Source of the DNA: Tritrichomonas musculus
Lineage: Eukaryota > Parabasalia > Tritrichomonadida > Tritrichomonadidae
Length of the DNA: 64,000 bases
NCBI GenBank assembly: GCA_039105265.1
Contig: JAPFFF010000020.1
Span: 1,133,001-1,197,000, forward strand
Direction: 5' to 3'
The notes under the pieces were generated by a model. The model saw only the letters and a list, made by a program, of their open reading frames with translations, did no database searches and had not been told where the DNA came from. Positions 9,968 through 20,443 of the stretch are shown here, in pieces; position 1 is the stretch's first letter, and every line of letters begins with the position of its first letter. A program made the position numbers and the translations under genes.

Positions 9968-11497
9968 AGAAGCATTTCTTAATTTTACTATAATTTAATG
10001 TATAATAAGATTTTTAACTCATCTATATCATATATATGTACTCATTATATAGCAATAAAACTGTTTTTTACATAAAATATCAAACTTGGAAATTATGATT
10101 TTAAAAATTGAATTGATTATGACAAAACTTTCAAATATTTTAAATAGATTTTTTCAATATTTTTGAATCATGATCGATACAAAATTAATCATTATTGGTC
10201 AATTTCATATTTAATGGCTTTATTCCAACAAATTTGAAACAATACTTAAAATAAAATACGGACAAAAACCAGTGGTTCATATTTGTATAGATGCATATAA
10301 CAACTTGACTTCCATTACATGCCAGATTTTACACTATTCGTTGATTATGATTTTCGAATCAATTAACTAATAGTCAACGGTTTTCCAGCTATTTATGAAT
10401 ACTTTTTCAGCAATTTTAGAAATATTACTCTTGCTCCTTCATAATATTTATCTACTTATACATCGTTAATATAATCATAGCAGTTTTGCGAAAAAATTGG
10501 CATATTCCTATTCACTGTCCTGATTTTAATCTTGCCTAACATCATATTTAGCAACTTTGCAGTCTCTTGCTTTTAGAATAAAAATTTTTATTAATAAACG
10601 AATGTTCAGAAAATTGAATGATCTTTCAAAATTTTAGACTTGAAATCGTAGTTTTGAACATATGAATATTAACTTTTTTAAAAAAATATCTATACACATA
10701 TTCACTTTGAAATGTTTTATACATATAAAAAAATCAGATGAAGTTTTCATCATAAGGAAATAAAATTTGATATCTTTTTTTTATAAATATATCCAAAATC
10801 CCAAAAATGGCTCTGTCAAGTTAATATTTAAAATTCATAGATTCGAATTTTTAATGAATAATTGATTCATTGTTCTTATTGAAGGACTACATAGTTTTTC
10901 AATTTTTCTTGATTAACGGACTATTTGTAGATCTATGTAGTCATTCAATTTTTGATGAATGAAATTATAAAGCAGCATTATTCTTTTTACTCACAAAGAA
11001 GTTTAATCTGACAGAGAGATTTTTTTTTTTTATTCTATTTTAAAAAAAGTTTTTTATTAATCAATTTTAATTCATTTGTAACAAAATATCAAAGCGCTAT
11101 AAAAAAACATGTATTTATAATAGATAACTTTTATATGAATACCTATATTAAAAATTTGATTTTATAATATTGTTTCATATAAATAAATAAAATATTGCAT
11201 GATCACATCTTGCTTATATTATCATCATTTTCCAGAAAATTAAAATTTTGATTCTTTTACAATCTATTTTTATTTTATTGAAATAACATCTGGATATATG
11301 GATATTTAAACAATTCTATATTTAATTTTTAATGAGATATTCTCATTTGAAATATGAATAATTCAATTTTTTTTTTCAAATAGAGCAAATTATTAATGTT
11401 AATTAATAATTCCTTTTTTATTTATTCAAAAAAGCAATTATTAATTCAATTATTGTTTTATAAATATACAATAATAAAAAATTGTTTTAAATTATTA
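9968..11497. other. Gene-free AT-rich DNA
   Basis: About 1.5 kb without a coding frame. A slightly less AT-rich patch at 10260-10580 might be old coding debris but matches nothing I recognise. GACTACATAG and CTATGTAGTC near 10885 and 10934 form a loose dyad. Confidence 0.45.
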
Positions 11498-11791
11498 CAG
11501 TAGTGTTTCACAATTCAAAAACGTTGCGAAAATAAAAAATCGACTTTTTAAAAATAACAATCCAAATAACAATTCAAAAATAAAATAAAATTTCTATTCA
11601 AGCATTCAAAAAGTTATCGGGTTATTCAATAAAGGTTCGAAAATAAAAAATCTACTTTTTGAAATAAAACTTCTCAAAATTATTTTTTTTTCGATGTTTT
11701 TTGAAAAAGTTTATATATTTTCAGAAAAATTTAATTCAAAAAGTGGATTTTTTTTAGTTAAAAAACATTTTTCAATTTTGAAACACTACTG
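11498..11791. mobile_element. 294-bp Tc1/mariner-like MITE
   Basis: The left end CAGTAGTGTTTCACAATTC mirrors the right end TTTTGAAACACTACTG, with TA immediately outside both (11496-11497 and 11792-11793). A TA duplication and CAGT-type ends are typical of Tc1/mariner elements, which are known in trichomonads. The interior contains two near copies of AAAATAAAAAATC(G/T)ACTTTTT and no gene. Confidence 0.75.
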
Positions 11792-11793
11792 TA

Positions 11794-13060
11794 ACATAAT
11801 ATTTTATGTTTAAAAAAATCATAATCATTGACTATATAATATAATATTTATATACTACTTATTTATCCAGATATTAGTGTTCATACTATACCCTTAAGTA
11901 GACATTTTCAACGTTCAATTATTCATTGAATATTTTTTTAATGGATATAAAATTATTTCTGAAAAATTTAAGAAGAAAATTAGAGATTTTGTAAAGAGAA
12001 TCCTGTTAATTGTAAATTAGATTATAGAATCCTTTTAATGACATTTTTCAAAGTATTCAACTATTTATAAATTTAAAAAGTTTATAATCTTGTCATTAAG
12101 AGGATACTATAATTTAGATGAATAAAATACCGTTAAAATTTTATATGCATTTATTTTCCCGTGGTGTAAAATTTACGTTAAAACTTAAGAAATATTCAAA
12201 TTTTTTTGGCGCTTTCATATAAGAATTGTAGTAGAAAGGTTAAGAGGGCTCCGCTAAAACGCTCCGCCCTCCCTTAACAACGTTTTAGGACCCCATCCCA
12301 AAAAAAAAAACTAGACGATGCTGTCACGTTAAAATAAAACTAATATTGTGAAATGATAAAATGAAATAATAAAATGATTTAGATGTCATGATGTTGATTG
12401 TTTAACGTGATTGCAAAATTTTTGCTGTCAAGAAATTGTTTTATTTAAAAATAAATTAATCTTAATCAAAATAATAATATAGTTAAACGATTTATAATGA
12501 TAATAAAGCAACTTATAAAATAATTTAGCTGTCACGAAGTTGTATCTAAATGTAAAATAAATAATAAAGTCAATATTGATAGAAAATATATTATCAATTA
12601 TGGCAACTTTATCTAAGTATTTTAAATATTTATTTGTTTATTTAAATACAAGACACAATTACAAAATATTATTAGATATTTAGATAAAAAAATTGAATGG
12701 ATCAAAAACACGTTGATTTAAATCAATTCAAATCTATAACAAAATAATTGAATGTAATACACAAAAAGTTATAATGATAGTTAATTTATAAATAAGTATA
12801 ACTTTATATTTTTATTAGGTAGCATATTATTTTATATTATTAATATATCAAGATACTATTATAAATTAAAATATAATAATAAAATTGCATTAACAGTTAG
12901 GTAATGAGTAAATTATTTTTAGATTTCCATTTGAATTTCATATTTTTTTTATTTTTAATTTTGATATTTTATATTGAACGTATATATATTTATAAAAACA
13001 TATTTTCAAATTGTAAAAGAAAGTGCAATGCTGTAATTCAAAAAATTTTACAATAATTAA
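11794..13060. other. Gene-free AT-rich DNA with a small GC-rich island
   Basis: There is no coding frame. The only notable part is the short GC-rich inverted sequence at 12239-12278, listed separately. Confidence 0.45.
12239..12278. repeat. GC-rich imperfect inverted repeat
   Basis: GTTAAGAGGGCTCCG faces CGCCCTCCCTTAAC about 12 bases on, followed by CGTTTTAGGACCCC. The base composition stands out sharply from the AT-rich surroundings. It may be the preserved end of an old transposon or a structured RNA remnant. The identity is unknown. Confidence 0.35.
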
Positions 13061-13084
13061 TATATATATATATATATATATATA
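13061..13084. repeat. (TA)12 microsatellite
   Basis: A pure run of TA dinucleotides directly before the left half of the element that hosts the Polinton. It may mark that element's insertion site. Confidence 0.9.
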
Positions 13085-13437
13085 AACATGAAAAAACCCT
13101 ATCTGGGACCCTCTAGAAACATCCTTCTAATAGCTCTACAGGGTTGTATATCGTAGCCGATATATCCAACCTTCTATTAATATTATTCCAATTATTTCTA
13201 TCCCTAAATGGCTGAGTACTTCAAATATTACGATGATTTCGGGTTTAAAACAGAGAGTTATCATTTCATTACTCCAGATAGGTCTACTTGTAATGGATCA
13301 CATATGTTCTGTAAACGAGTCTACTTCTTCAGCCCAAGTCATAAGAATGAAGAATGGTCACTTGCGTAGGATCATCTGCGCAGTAGGTCTATTATTTTTG
13401 GTTTGTATCGTTAAGAAGTCGATCATTAACGAACAAC
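13085..13437. mobile_element. Left arm of a small unclassified element split by the Polinton
   Basis: Sequence of markedly higher GC than the DNA to its left starts abruptly after the TA microsatellite. It resembles the sequence right of the Polinton (39893-41124) in composition and in its repeated AACGA/CGTTAA words. The 5-bp duplication ACAAC at the Polinton ends joins the two arms. The combined host element would be about 1.6 kb with one small and one larger gene. No terminal repeats were found for it. Confidence 0.5.
13208..13369 (+). CDS. Small ORF of the split element, 53 aa
   Basis: The ORF begins MAEYFKYYDDFGFKTESYHF and ends KNEEWSLA. It has an ATG start and coding-like composition, and lies in the left arm. 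It would be transcribed towards the larger gene of the right arm. I do not recognise it; the density of aromatic and Cys residues (CNGSHMFCKRVYFF) suggests a compact domain. Confidence 0.4.
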   Translation: MAEYFKYYDDFGFKTESYHFITPDRSTCNGSHMFCKRVYFFSPSHKNEEWSLA

Positions 13438-13655
13438 AGTAGTATAGTATAGGCGGTGTCTCATACTTCGCCACCGCCTACACTGCTCGCCACCAAGCTC
13501 AGGTACACCTTCGCTTGGGCCTCGCTACCCGGCCAAATACCCTCTGAAAACCTATCGTAAGTACACACTCTCTACTTTCACTATTCCGCCAATGTCATTT
13601 CCAAGGTATGGAGTAGTTTTTGAGCTTTCTAATGGTGTTTTTTGAATTCTACACC
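13438..13655 (+). repeat. Polinton left terminal inverted repeat
   Basis: It begins AGTAGTATAGTATAGG and is the inverted copy of 39670-39887, with 3 mismatches in 218. It is GC-rich and contains an internal hairpin, AGGCGGTG at 13451-13458 pairing with CACCGCCT at 13472-13479. In Polintons the ends serve as protein-primed replication origins and integrase substrates. Confidence 0.95.
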
Positions 13656-14688
13656 CGAAAATACGGTATTTCTTGTATAGGCACGACCTCGAAATATTGA
13701 GTTTTGATTGAGTTAATATTTTCTCTCAAATATTTTTATGCCAGAAGTATATTTTTTTCTCTCAAATATTTTGAAAAGATTTTATAAAAATATTCTTAAA
13801 AAGTTAACTAGACACCAAGATATTTTAATATTATTTTTCACTTTTTGAATATAAATTTTTATTATTTTATTATAAATTTTAATTAATTTTTCAAAATTTT
13901 AGTTCCACTTTTTGAATTTAAATTTTTGTTGTGCGCACAAAGGTACTCAAAGGTGCACAAAAGTACTCTTGTGCGCACAAATGAATTTCCAAAATTTTCA
14001 TCAAATTTGAGAAATAAAATTTTTTCCTTTAAAATTATAATATTTGTGAAAGAAAATTTTATTAATAAATTGATAGATAAAATTTTTTATTATTTTTACA
14101 AGTTTATGGTTATAATTTATTAAAATTAATTTTTATAAAAAATGTCGGACTTTCTATTTTTCGAACCATGTAACTTTCCACCAAATATTTCCATTGAGCT
14201 ATGACCCCATACAAGAATATTTTTGGATGGTTTATTTTTAGAACTAAATTCTGAATATATTATTTGAGTTATTACAATATATTTCAATATTTATTTGGTT
14301 TTATATTTATTCAAAATCGAGTTTCCATCTTTGTCTATGCGTGTGTCGTAATGGTTAAACTCCCTACCTAACATCCTAGGTTCGACATATATCCGGAACG
14401 CATTTTTTCTGAGTTATGAGAAAGAGTGGACTTTGAGTGAAATCTGTGAAAACTTGGATTTGTGGCCAAGTTGTGAGTTGTTCGTTAACAATTATTCCGC
14501 AAACAAAAAACTTATTGAGTTAAGTTTCCATCTTCCTGATCGAGGCCATTAACTTCCCCTAGTTAACGGACGGCTCCTTTCAATAAGGATTTCATTTGGA
14601 GTAGATCTCTTTTATAAGTAATTCAGAAAAAGGCCTCTCAGGGTTGGTTTTTGCACTTTTGTTTTTATTTTTTAATATTTTTGTAAAA
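13656..14688. other. Polinton left non-coding region
   Basis: About 1 kb without a gene, between the left terminal repeat and the first ORF. It holds two perfect 12-bp palindromes TTGTGCGCACAA (13929-13940, 13969-13980) 40 bases apart, two near copies of TTTTCTCTCAAATATTTT around 13724 and 13757, and two tRNA-like A-box/B-box pairs in opposite orientation (14160-14201 minus; 14337-14403 plus). Confidence 0.5.
14337..14403 (+). other. tRNA-like sequence with A and B box
   Basis: GTAATGGTTAAA resembles an A box or D-arm, and GGTTCGACAT a B box or T-loop, at tRNA-like spacing. The flanking ATGCGT and ACGCAT are complementary like an acceptor stem. It is only 67 nt and the inner stems do not fold well, so it is not a functional tRNA. 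It may be a tRNA-derived remnant or a pol III promoter. Confidence 0.3.
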
Positions 14689-15793
14689 ATGTATCCAACA
14701 CTTAATCCCGCAGAAGAAACAACACCTATACCAATTGAATATGCTTACTTTTTAGAAGATGGAGAACAAGACCAAAGCAAACCTAATCGATATTACTTTA
14801 ATTTTCCTCAAGAATGGTGTACTTCGAATAGAGGGGAATCAATTGTAGGCGTAAGAAGTATTTATTTAATGGCTCGAAGAAGAAAATTAGAATTTGATTT
14901 TAGCATTCGAAAATATTTGAGGAAGGACTTTGATGAAAAGGTAAAGGAAGAAAAGGCAAAGGATAAAAATAAAAAAATAAATAATGACGAAATATATGAC
15001 AAATTACCAAAAAAATCAAAAATAGAATTAACAATCCATGTTATATCTTGGTTATCGACTGATAATGATATGAGAAAAATATTTAGTGATATAAATGACC
15101 AATTAGATGAAGTATTTAATACATATAATGAAGCATTCTTAAAAGATTGTAAAGTAACAGCTGATTCTTGGAATAAAATATTGGAACAATATAAAGCTAT
15201 CACCAAAGAATATATCAATCCATTATTTGGACGTTTCTATTTTGTGAAAGATGTGTTAACATTTCTATTTAATGCCCGAGAAAAGTATCAAGAATATAAA
15301 ACAAAAATCGATAATTGGTTTAAAGAGCATGAAGAAAATATTATTCCGCTCTTTCGCCAAGATAAGATTGATAGAAGCCGAAACGATTTTCAAATGGATG
15401 GATATTATGATTATGATAAGAAAGCATTTATTGAAACCATTTTTTCACCACAGAACTTAGAAAAGAATACAATTTCCAAACCATCATTTATATATATGGC
15501 ACCAGAGATAACCGATTATGAACCTACACCTACACCAACACCTACACCAAAACCAATACCAGGGGAAAATGATTTTGTCGAATTAGGTCTATACTATGTT
15601 GATTTCAAGATTAATTTTATAGAAAGTAATAGAACAGATTCTAACTATAAGAATACTGATTTTGCTGATTTATTTAATATAGGAGATAAACCATATCAAA
15701 ATAATCCAGATGACTTTAATGATAAATGGTGCAGAAGATTAGATTTTAAAAATATTTGGGATAGACATTCGTGTAAAGTATATTCATCAATAG
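14689..15793 (+). CDS. Polinton ORF, probable virion-related protein
   Basis: The reading frame opens at the ATG of MYPTLNPAEE. The N-terminal region (YYFNFPQEWCTSNRGESIVG) is followed by a basic and acidic helical middle and a Pro-Thr linker (PTPTPTPTPKP) near residue 285, then more folded sequence. The Pro-Thr linker recurs in the fibre-like protein at 30662. A DNA transposon (15794-17532) is inserted within this gene. The function is not recognised. Its place ahead of integrase and ATPase and its beta-rich look fit a structural protein. Confidence 0.5.
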
Positions 15794-17532
15794 TAATCAT
15801 GCGATTTGGGTGAATTTGGGTAACAAAATTTTACCCAACCATTCAATTCTTACCCAGTATTCAAAAAGTTATTTTTTCATAAACGTATATTTGCACCTTA
15901 TATTGACAGGTATTAAATTTTAAAAATTGTTTATTATTTAGTGTATTAAAAATAAATTCAATTAATTACCAATAAAATAATATATAATTGTCCATTTTTC
16001 ATGAAAATAGCATGTTTAAAATAAAGTATTCTTGTTTTTTTTTAAAAAATACAAGTATTATTTTTAATATTAATATAATAAAAAATTTGAGTTTTTTTAA
16101 AAAATATGGTGTAATTAGTTTTACTAAGATATAAAATAGGTAATAAGGTATAAAGTTCAAAATATTAAGCAATGATTTTTTTTTTATTTTATGGTATTTT
16201 CAGTATCTTAAAATGAAATTGTTCATGCAATTAAATAATTGAATCATATAATTTATAATAATAATTGGATTAACACTATTAAAAATTCAACCCAATTTTG
16301 GATAATCAGACAAATAATATATTATTCATTCTTCATATCTTTTAAAAAAATAAAGAAAAAAGAAAATAACAAAAAGAATTATAAAAAAAATTATAAAAAA
16401 CAATTCTGTGCTAGTATTATGAAGGTATCTGAGTTAAAAGAGTTAAAGGAATTAAATGATAAAATGATTCAATCGAAAGGAGCTTCTAAAAATAATTAAA
16501 TGAGAAGTTTTTTTAATTTTGCTCTAATCCAACCTGCAAAAAAGAAAGAAAACTAAGCAATTTGCATCTGTAATACGATTATGTTTGCAATTAATCAACA
16601 TCTGCAATCCATCTAGACTGTGATTTGTTTACATAATGTAATTCATCTGTAATTAGTCTTTATCTAGGATTTATCTAAATCTGTAATTAATCTTCGCCAA
16701 TGAATCATCTCCATTTGCAATTAATTTAGATCTGTGAGTCGTAATATGCAATTTATCTCCAATTCGTTCTCGCTTTTGATTAACTTTTATCTGTAATTAA
16801 CTCTCGAGTGTAATTCATCTAAGTTTATAATTTATCTATATCTATAATTAATCTATATATGCAATTTGTGTTCATTTGTAATTAATATCCATCTACAATT
16901 CGTCTACGTATGCAATTAATCACTAATCCAAATTCATCTGTAATAGATACTCATTTGCAATTCATCGAGATCTGTAAATAACTTTCATCTGTAATTTGTC
17001 TTCGTTCATAATTAACCTACATCTATAATCGGTCTAGATTTGTAACTTGTCCACATATGTAATTCATCAATTATTCATCTATACTCCAATAAATATATAA
17101 AATTCATGATTTAAATACTAAACAAGTTTTAACCTTAAATTGACCACTTTTGCCATTGGGGAAATCTATTGAATTTGTTGGGTTAAAATACCAGCTAACC
17201 AATTTACCTAAAAAGGCCAAAATTTCAGAGGCATATGGTTAAATAATTCACCTTTGGGTTTTGGGTAATTTACCCAAACAAAGTTATTTAATTTTATTTA
17301 ACGTATATAATTAAATAAATACTTTTTTTTATATAAATATATCAATAAATTTTGAATTTTTTATTATAATAATTAGAAAAATATGATATTTACTAGTAAT
17401 AAAAATAAAAAAAAGCTAATTTTTTTATTATTTCTGATAGTATTGAAATATTTTTACCCAATTATGCTTACCCAATGGGTAGGGTTAAAAAAACAATAAC
17501 CCAATAGAATTTGGGTAAAAAACGCATGATTA
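15794..17532. mobile_element. Non-autonomous DNA transposon inserted in the Polinton, 1.74 kb
   Basis: It has perfect 10-bp terminal inverted repeats TAATCATGCG/CGCATGATTA, flanked by a 7-bp duplication TCAATAG (15787-15793 and 17533-17539; 8 bp if an end base is shared). Both subterminal regions are crowded with TTGGGT/ACCCAA motifs, as in hAT elements. The centre (16560-17080) is a degenerate short tandem array. There is no convincing gene. It is very AT-rich, like the host, which suggests a host transposon that landed in the Polinton after its arrival. Confidence 0.8.
16560..17080. repeat. Degenerate tandem array, unit like ATCTGTAATTAATCT
   Basis: About 500 bp of variants of (C)ATCTGTAATT(A/C)ATC with a period near 14-18 bases, strongly diverged from each other. 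It forms the core of the transposon that sits in the Polinton. Internal minisatellites of this kind occur in non-autonomous DNA transposons. Confidence 0.75.
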
Positions 17533-17756
17533 TCAATAGCTGAGCAATCAAATAAATATTATTTAGGCAATAGTCAAATATACTTCAGTCCTATTAAGTA
17601 CTTCAAACTGAACTCAACTGATCAAAGATTTTGGATAGAATTATATTCAGGGCGTCATAATAATATACCTGTTCTGGTACCAAACAATGAATCATTTGTC
17701 ATTGAAATGCAATTCTTACCATTTAAGAAGATGCTTTACATTTAAGACTAATTTAA

Positions 17757-18842
17757 ATGAACAAAAAGCATTTTAAGACAATTAATGAGCTTCATTCTTT
17801 TTTTCCTTGGAGATCTGCCTCTAAATTTGTTCCACTCGCAAAACGATATGGATTCACAGAAGAAGCCGCATTAGATTATTTAAGGAAGATAGTACATGAT
17901 GTAAAGGTACCAAAGGCAAAGTTTATGAATATCTATTCTAAACACTCTGGGGGATATCAAATGGACACATTCATCAATGATAAGACAAAGGATGGTCTCA
18001 ACTATTTGATGCTAATTAATATTAACACAAGAAAAGCATATTGTTATCCAATGAAGGGGAAAGGTGCAAAAGAAGTAGTCAAGGCATTAAATAAATTTTT
18101 TGAGGACGAGCCAGATGTCTATTCGATAACATCAGATCAGGATGCTGCTTACTTGTCCAATGATGTATTACAGTTGATGAAGACCAAAAATATTGTTTAC
18201 ACTACTACCGAGGATAATAATCATAATGTACTAGGTATCATAAATAGGTTCATGAGAACGATTAGAGACATGGTAGGCGAGAACAGGTTCATCAATGAGA
18301 AAGAAATGGATAGTTTAATAGATTCATACAACAATTCTCCCCACAGATCATTGGACTATAAGATACCAAACGAGATGACAGAGAAAGATGAAAAAGAATA
18401 TGTAAAAACCAAGTCGCAAAACAATCCATATGACTTTAAACCAAATGATAGAGTTAGAATTATTCAAGCCAAGGAGCCATTTTCGAAGCGCAGGAACAAG
18501 GTAAGCAAGGAAGCATATATAGTTGATTCAAAGGCTGGGAACCAATTTATAATTAAGTCCAAAGATGAGTCAATAGACAAACTCCCTGGTTATAGGTTAA
18601 TCAAGACACAAAACAAAAATATTGCACAAACACTTAAGGGAGGCAAGAGAGGTATTGTGGAGAAGATTATTTCTTATGATACAACAAAGAACAAATATAA
18701 AATTAAATACAGCGAAGGTACAGAAGACATCATACCGGCTAAAAATTTACGAGAAGGTGCTCCAACAAAGCTATCTAATCTTGAAGTGGATTACTGGTCA
18801 AAGAAGAAAAATATACCCAACAATATAAAGAAATGGATTTAA
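17757..18842 (+). CDS. Polinton retroviral-type integrase (c-integrase)
   Basis: A 361-residue rve-type integrase. The catalytic-core region runs from about 55 to 215, with D70 in GGYQMDTF and D127 in SITSDQDAAY, followed by the HNVLGIINRFMRTIRD segment and NSPHRSLDYKIPNEM, the conserved tail of such cores. An SH3-like DNA-binding part (YDFKPNDRVRIIQAKEPFSK, about 220-280) comes next. The C-terminal part (IVEKIISYDTTKNKYKIKYS) resembles the chromo-like domain of Polinton integrases. It acts on the terminal repeats to insert the element. Eleven bases separate its stop from the ATPase ATG, so the two probably belong to one expression block. Confidence 0.85.
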   Translation: MNKKHFKTINELHSFFPWRSASKFVPLAKRYGFTEEAALDYLRKIVHDVKVPKAKFMNIYSKHSGGYQMDTFINDKTKDGLNYLMLININTRKAYCYPMKGKGAKEVVKALNKFFEDEPDVYSITSDQDAAYLSNDVLQLMKTKNIVYTTTEDNNHNVLGIINRFMRTIRDMVGENRFINEKEMDSLIDSYNNSPHRSLDYKIPNEMTEKDEKEYVKTKSQNNPYDFKPNDRVRIIQAKEPFSKRRNKVSKEAYIVDSKAGNQFIIKSKDESIDKLPGYRLIKTQNKNIAQTLKGGKRGIVEKIISYDTTKNKYKIKYSEGTEDIIPAKNLREGAPTKLSNLEVDYWSKKKNIPNNIKKWI

Positions 18843-18852
18843 CCACAAATAA

Positions 18853-19707
18853 ATGTCTAAACAAATAATGAAAGAAGTGGAATCCTTAATCCAAAAGACA
18901 ATGAAGAAGAACCAGAAAGAGATAGAGGCAGCACTGATGAAACCTCTCCATCCTTCCTATCCTTTTAGTACGAATGGAATTTATTTTCTTATTGGTAAAC
19001 CAGGTGCAGGTAAGAGTTATTGGTTGTGGAAACACATACTAATTACTGAACGTCTATTTAAGCATCCGTACTATCAAAAAATAATATTTTGCTCAAGTTC
19101 TGGAAAAGCAGACAAAACGGCTGAGGCAATGAGTAAAGAGGTAAAGACACCAATAGTATATCTTAATGAAGCCCAATTGATGGATTACCTAAAGAAACAT
19201 CTAAAGAGAAAAATAAAATATTATGCAATGGTTAAACATGTATTATCTAAGATGAAGGAAACAAATGAAGAAATGCAGAGACTTATAAACAAGCACTCCC
19301 TCCAAGAAATAGATGATAGAATAGTATATATAGCCAATAAGTTAGTAAAATACCAAACCTCTTCTTACCCATATAACACACTAATAATATTGGATGACTG
19401 TGCAGGAAGCGATTTGTTAACACATAATAATACAGAATTCCTTAGACTATTAACCAAGACAAGACATTATAATATTACCTGCATCATGGCTATTCAGACA
19501 ATCAGATTCGTACACATAAATGCAAAAAGATTGGCCACGGATATCATATGCTATAGTGGATACTCAGAAGAAGATTTTACTTCCTTGCTTCAACAAACAA
19601 ATAACAACCTTAATATCAAGAAGACGGTAAAAGAATATTTACAGCATAGAGATCTTCATTCAAAATTTATTATGAACATAACCGCCAATAAATATTACTT
19701 TGACTGA
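18853..19707 (+). CDS. Polinton genome-packaging ATPase (FtsK/HerA, A32-like)
   Basis: A 284-residue P-loop ATPase. Walker A is IGKPGAGKSYW at about residues 45-55; Walker B is NTLIILDDCAG at about 176-186. The sensor-like stretch TRHYNITCIMAIQTIRF follows at about 205. Length and motif spacing fit the compact ATPases of Polintons, adenoviruses (IVa2) and poxviruses (A32), which pump DNA into the capsid. Together with the capsid genes it indicates that the element encodes or once encoded virions. Confidence 0.85.
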   Translation: MSKQIMKEVESLIQKTMKKNQKEIEAALMKPLHPSYPFSTNGIYFLIGKPGAGKSYWLWKHILITERLFKHPYYQKIIFCSSSGKADKTAEAMSKEVKTPIVYLNEAQLMDYLKKHLKRKIKYYAMVKHVLSKMKETNEEMQRLINKHSLQEIDDRIVYIANKLVKYQTSSYPYNTLIILDDCAGSDLLTHNNTEFLRLLTKTRHYNITCIMAIQTIRFVHINAKRLATDIICYSGYSEEDFTSLLQQTNNNLNIKKTVKEYLQHRDLHSKFIMNITANKYYFD

Positions 19708-19719
19708 TATTAAAAGACA

Positions 19720-20406
19720 ATGGAAGCAGTTTCTGATACTGGAAGGATTGAACAACCAACACCTGAGCCAACACCGAAATCTGAAGGAATATCTGGACAA
19801 ACCGGTCCAATGCCTCTCCAAAAATCTGAAGGAATATCTGGGAAAGTTGCACCAAATACCACCAATTCACAAGGATTAATTGGTAAATTTAGAAATTGGT
19901 ATACAAATAGAAAAACACAAATTATAAACAAAGCAAATGATATAATAGATAAAGGCATTAATACAGTAAAAGAGGGATATAAGAAAGGGACAGAGAAAGT
20001 AAATCAGGCTATAGAATGGGTTGATAAAAATAAGGAAGGATTAGCAAAAACGGCAGGATATGGATTTAAAGTAATTGGGCAAATGACAGGAGTTGATAAT
20101 TTCAAAAATGCAGGGGATACATTAATTGAAGCTGGAAATGATATATCAAATAAAAGTGATAAAGATAAGTACTTTAAATATTTATTGGAAAAACAGGCCC
20201 AATTTTTTGGAAACAAATACATTACTCAATCAAATTTCCCTCGTATTTATTATGGAAGGAAACCATCTGGGTATAAAATATATCAAAAAAGAAATAAATA
20301 TATAGATGAAGAGGAAGCAAAAATAGCAAGATTGAAAAAGCAAATACAATACAATCAGAATAAAACCACTAAAAGTTCAAAGAAATCGAGAAAAACAAAG
20401 AAATGA
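19720..20406 (+). CDS. Polinton small basic protein, possibly a minor virion protein
   Basis: 228 residues. The N-terminus has a tandem motif, KSEGISG, twice (residues about 21 and 36), and a short Pro-Thr stretch. A helical middle follows (IIDKGINTVKEGYKKGTEKV), then TAGYGFKVIGQMTG, then a strongly basic tail rich in Lys (KKQIQYNQNKTTKSSKKSRK). The position directly between ATPase and capsid gene and the basic tail resemble adenoviral or Polinton minor capsid and core proteins. The function is inferred from position only. Confidence 0.6.
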   Translation: MEAVSDTGRIEQPTPEPTPKSEGISGQTGPMPLQKSEGISGKVAPNTTNSQGLIGKFRNWYTNRKTQIINKANDIIDKGINTVKEGYKKGTEKVNQAIEWVDKNKEGLAKTAGYGFKVIGQMTGVDNFKNAGDTLIEAGNDISNKSDKDKYFKYLLEKQAQFFGNKYITQSNFPRIYYGRKPSGYKIYQKRNKYIDEEEAKIARLKKQIQYNQNKTTKSSKKSRKTKK

Positions 20407-20443
20407 AAACTCGTGCAAATATAAACATTTTTTATCAATTTAA

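Noticed and set aside
13233-13442. 69-codon ORF across the left Polinton boundary
   Set aside because: It begins in the outer element and runs over the Polinton end; the overlapping ATG frame at 13208 has better coding character.
14337-14403. Functional tRNA gene
   Set aside because: Length 67, inner stems do not pair and the 3' acceptor strand is short; kept only as tRNA-like sequence.
16239-16499. 86-codon ORF in the transposon within the Polinton
   Set aside because: No ATG at its start, mostly Asn/Lys/Ile from AT-rich sequence, no homology pattern.
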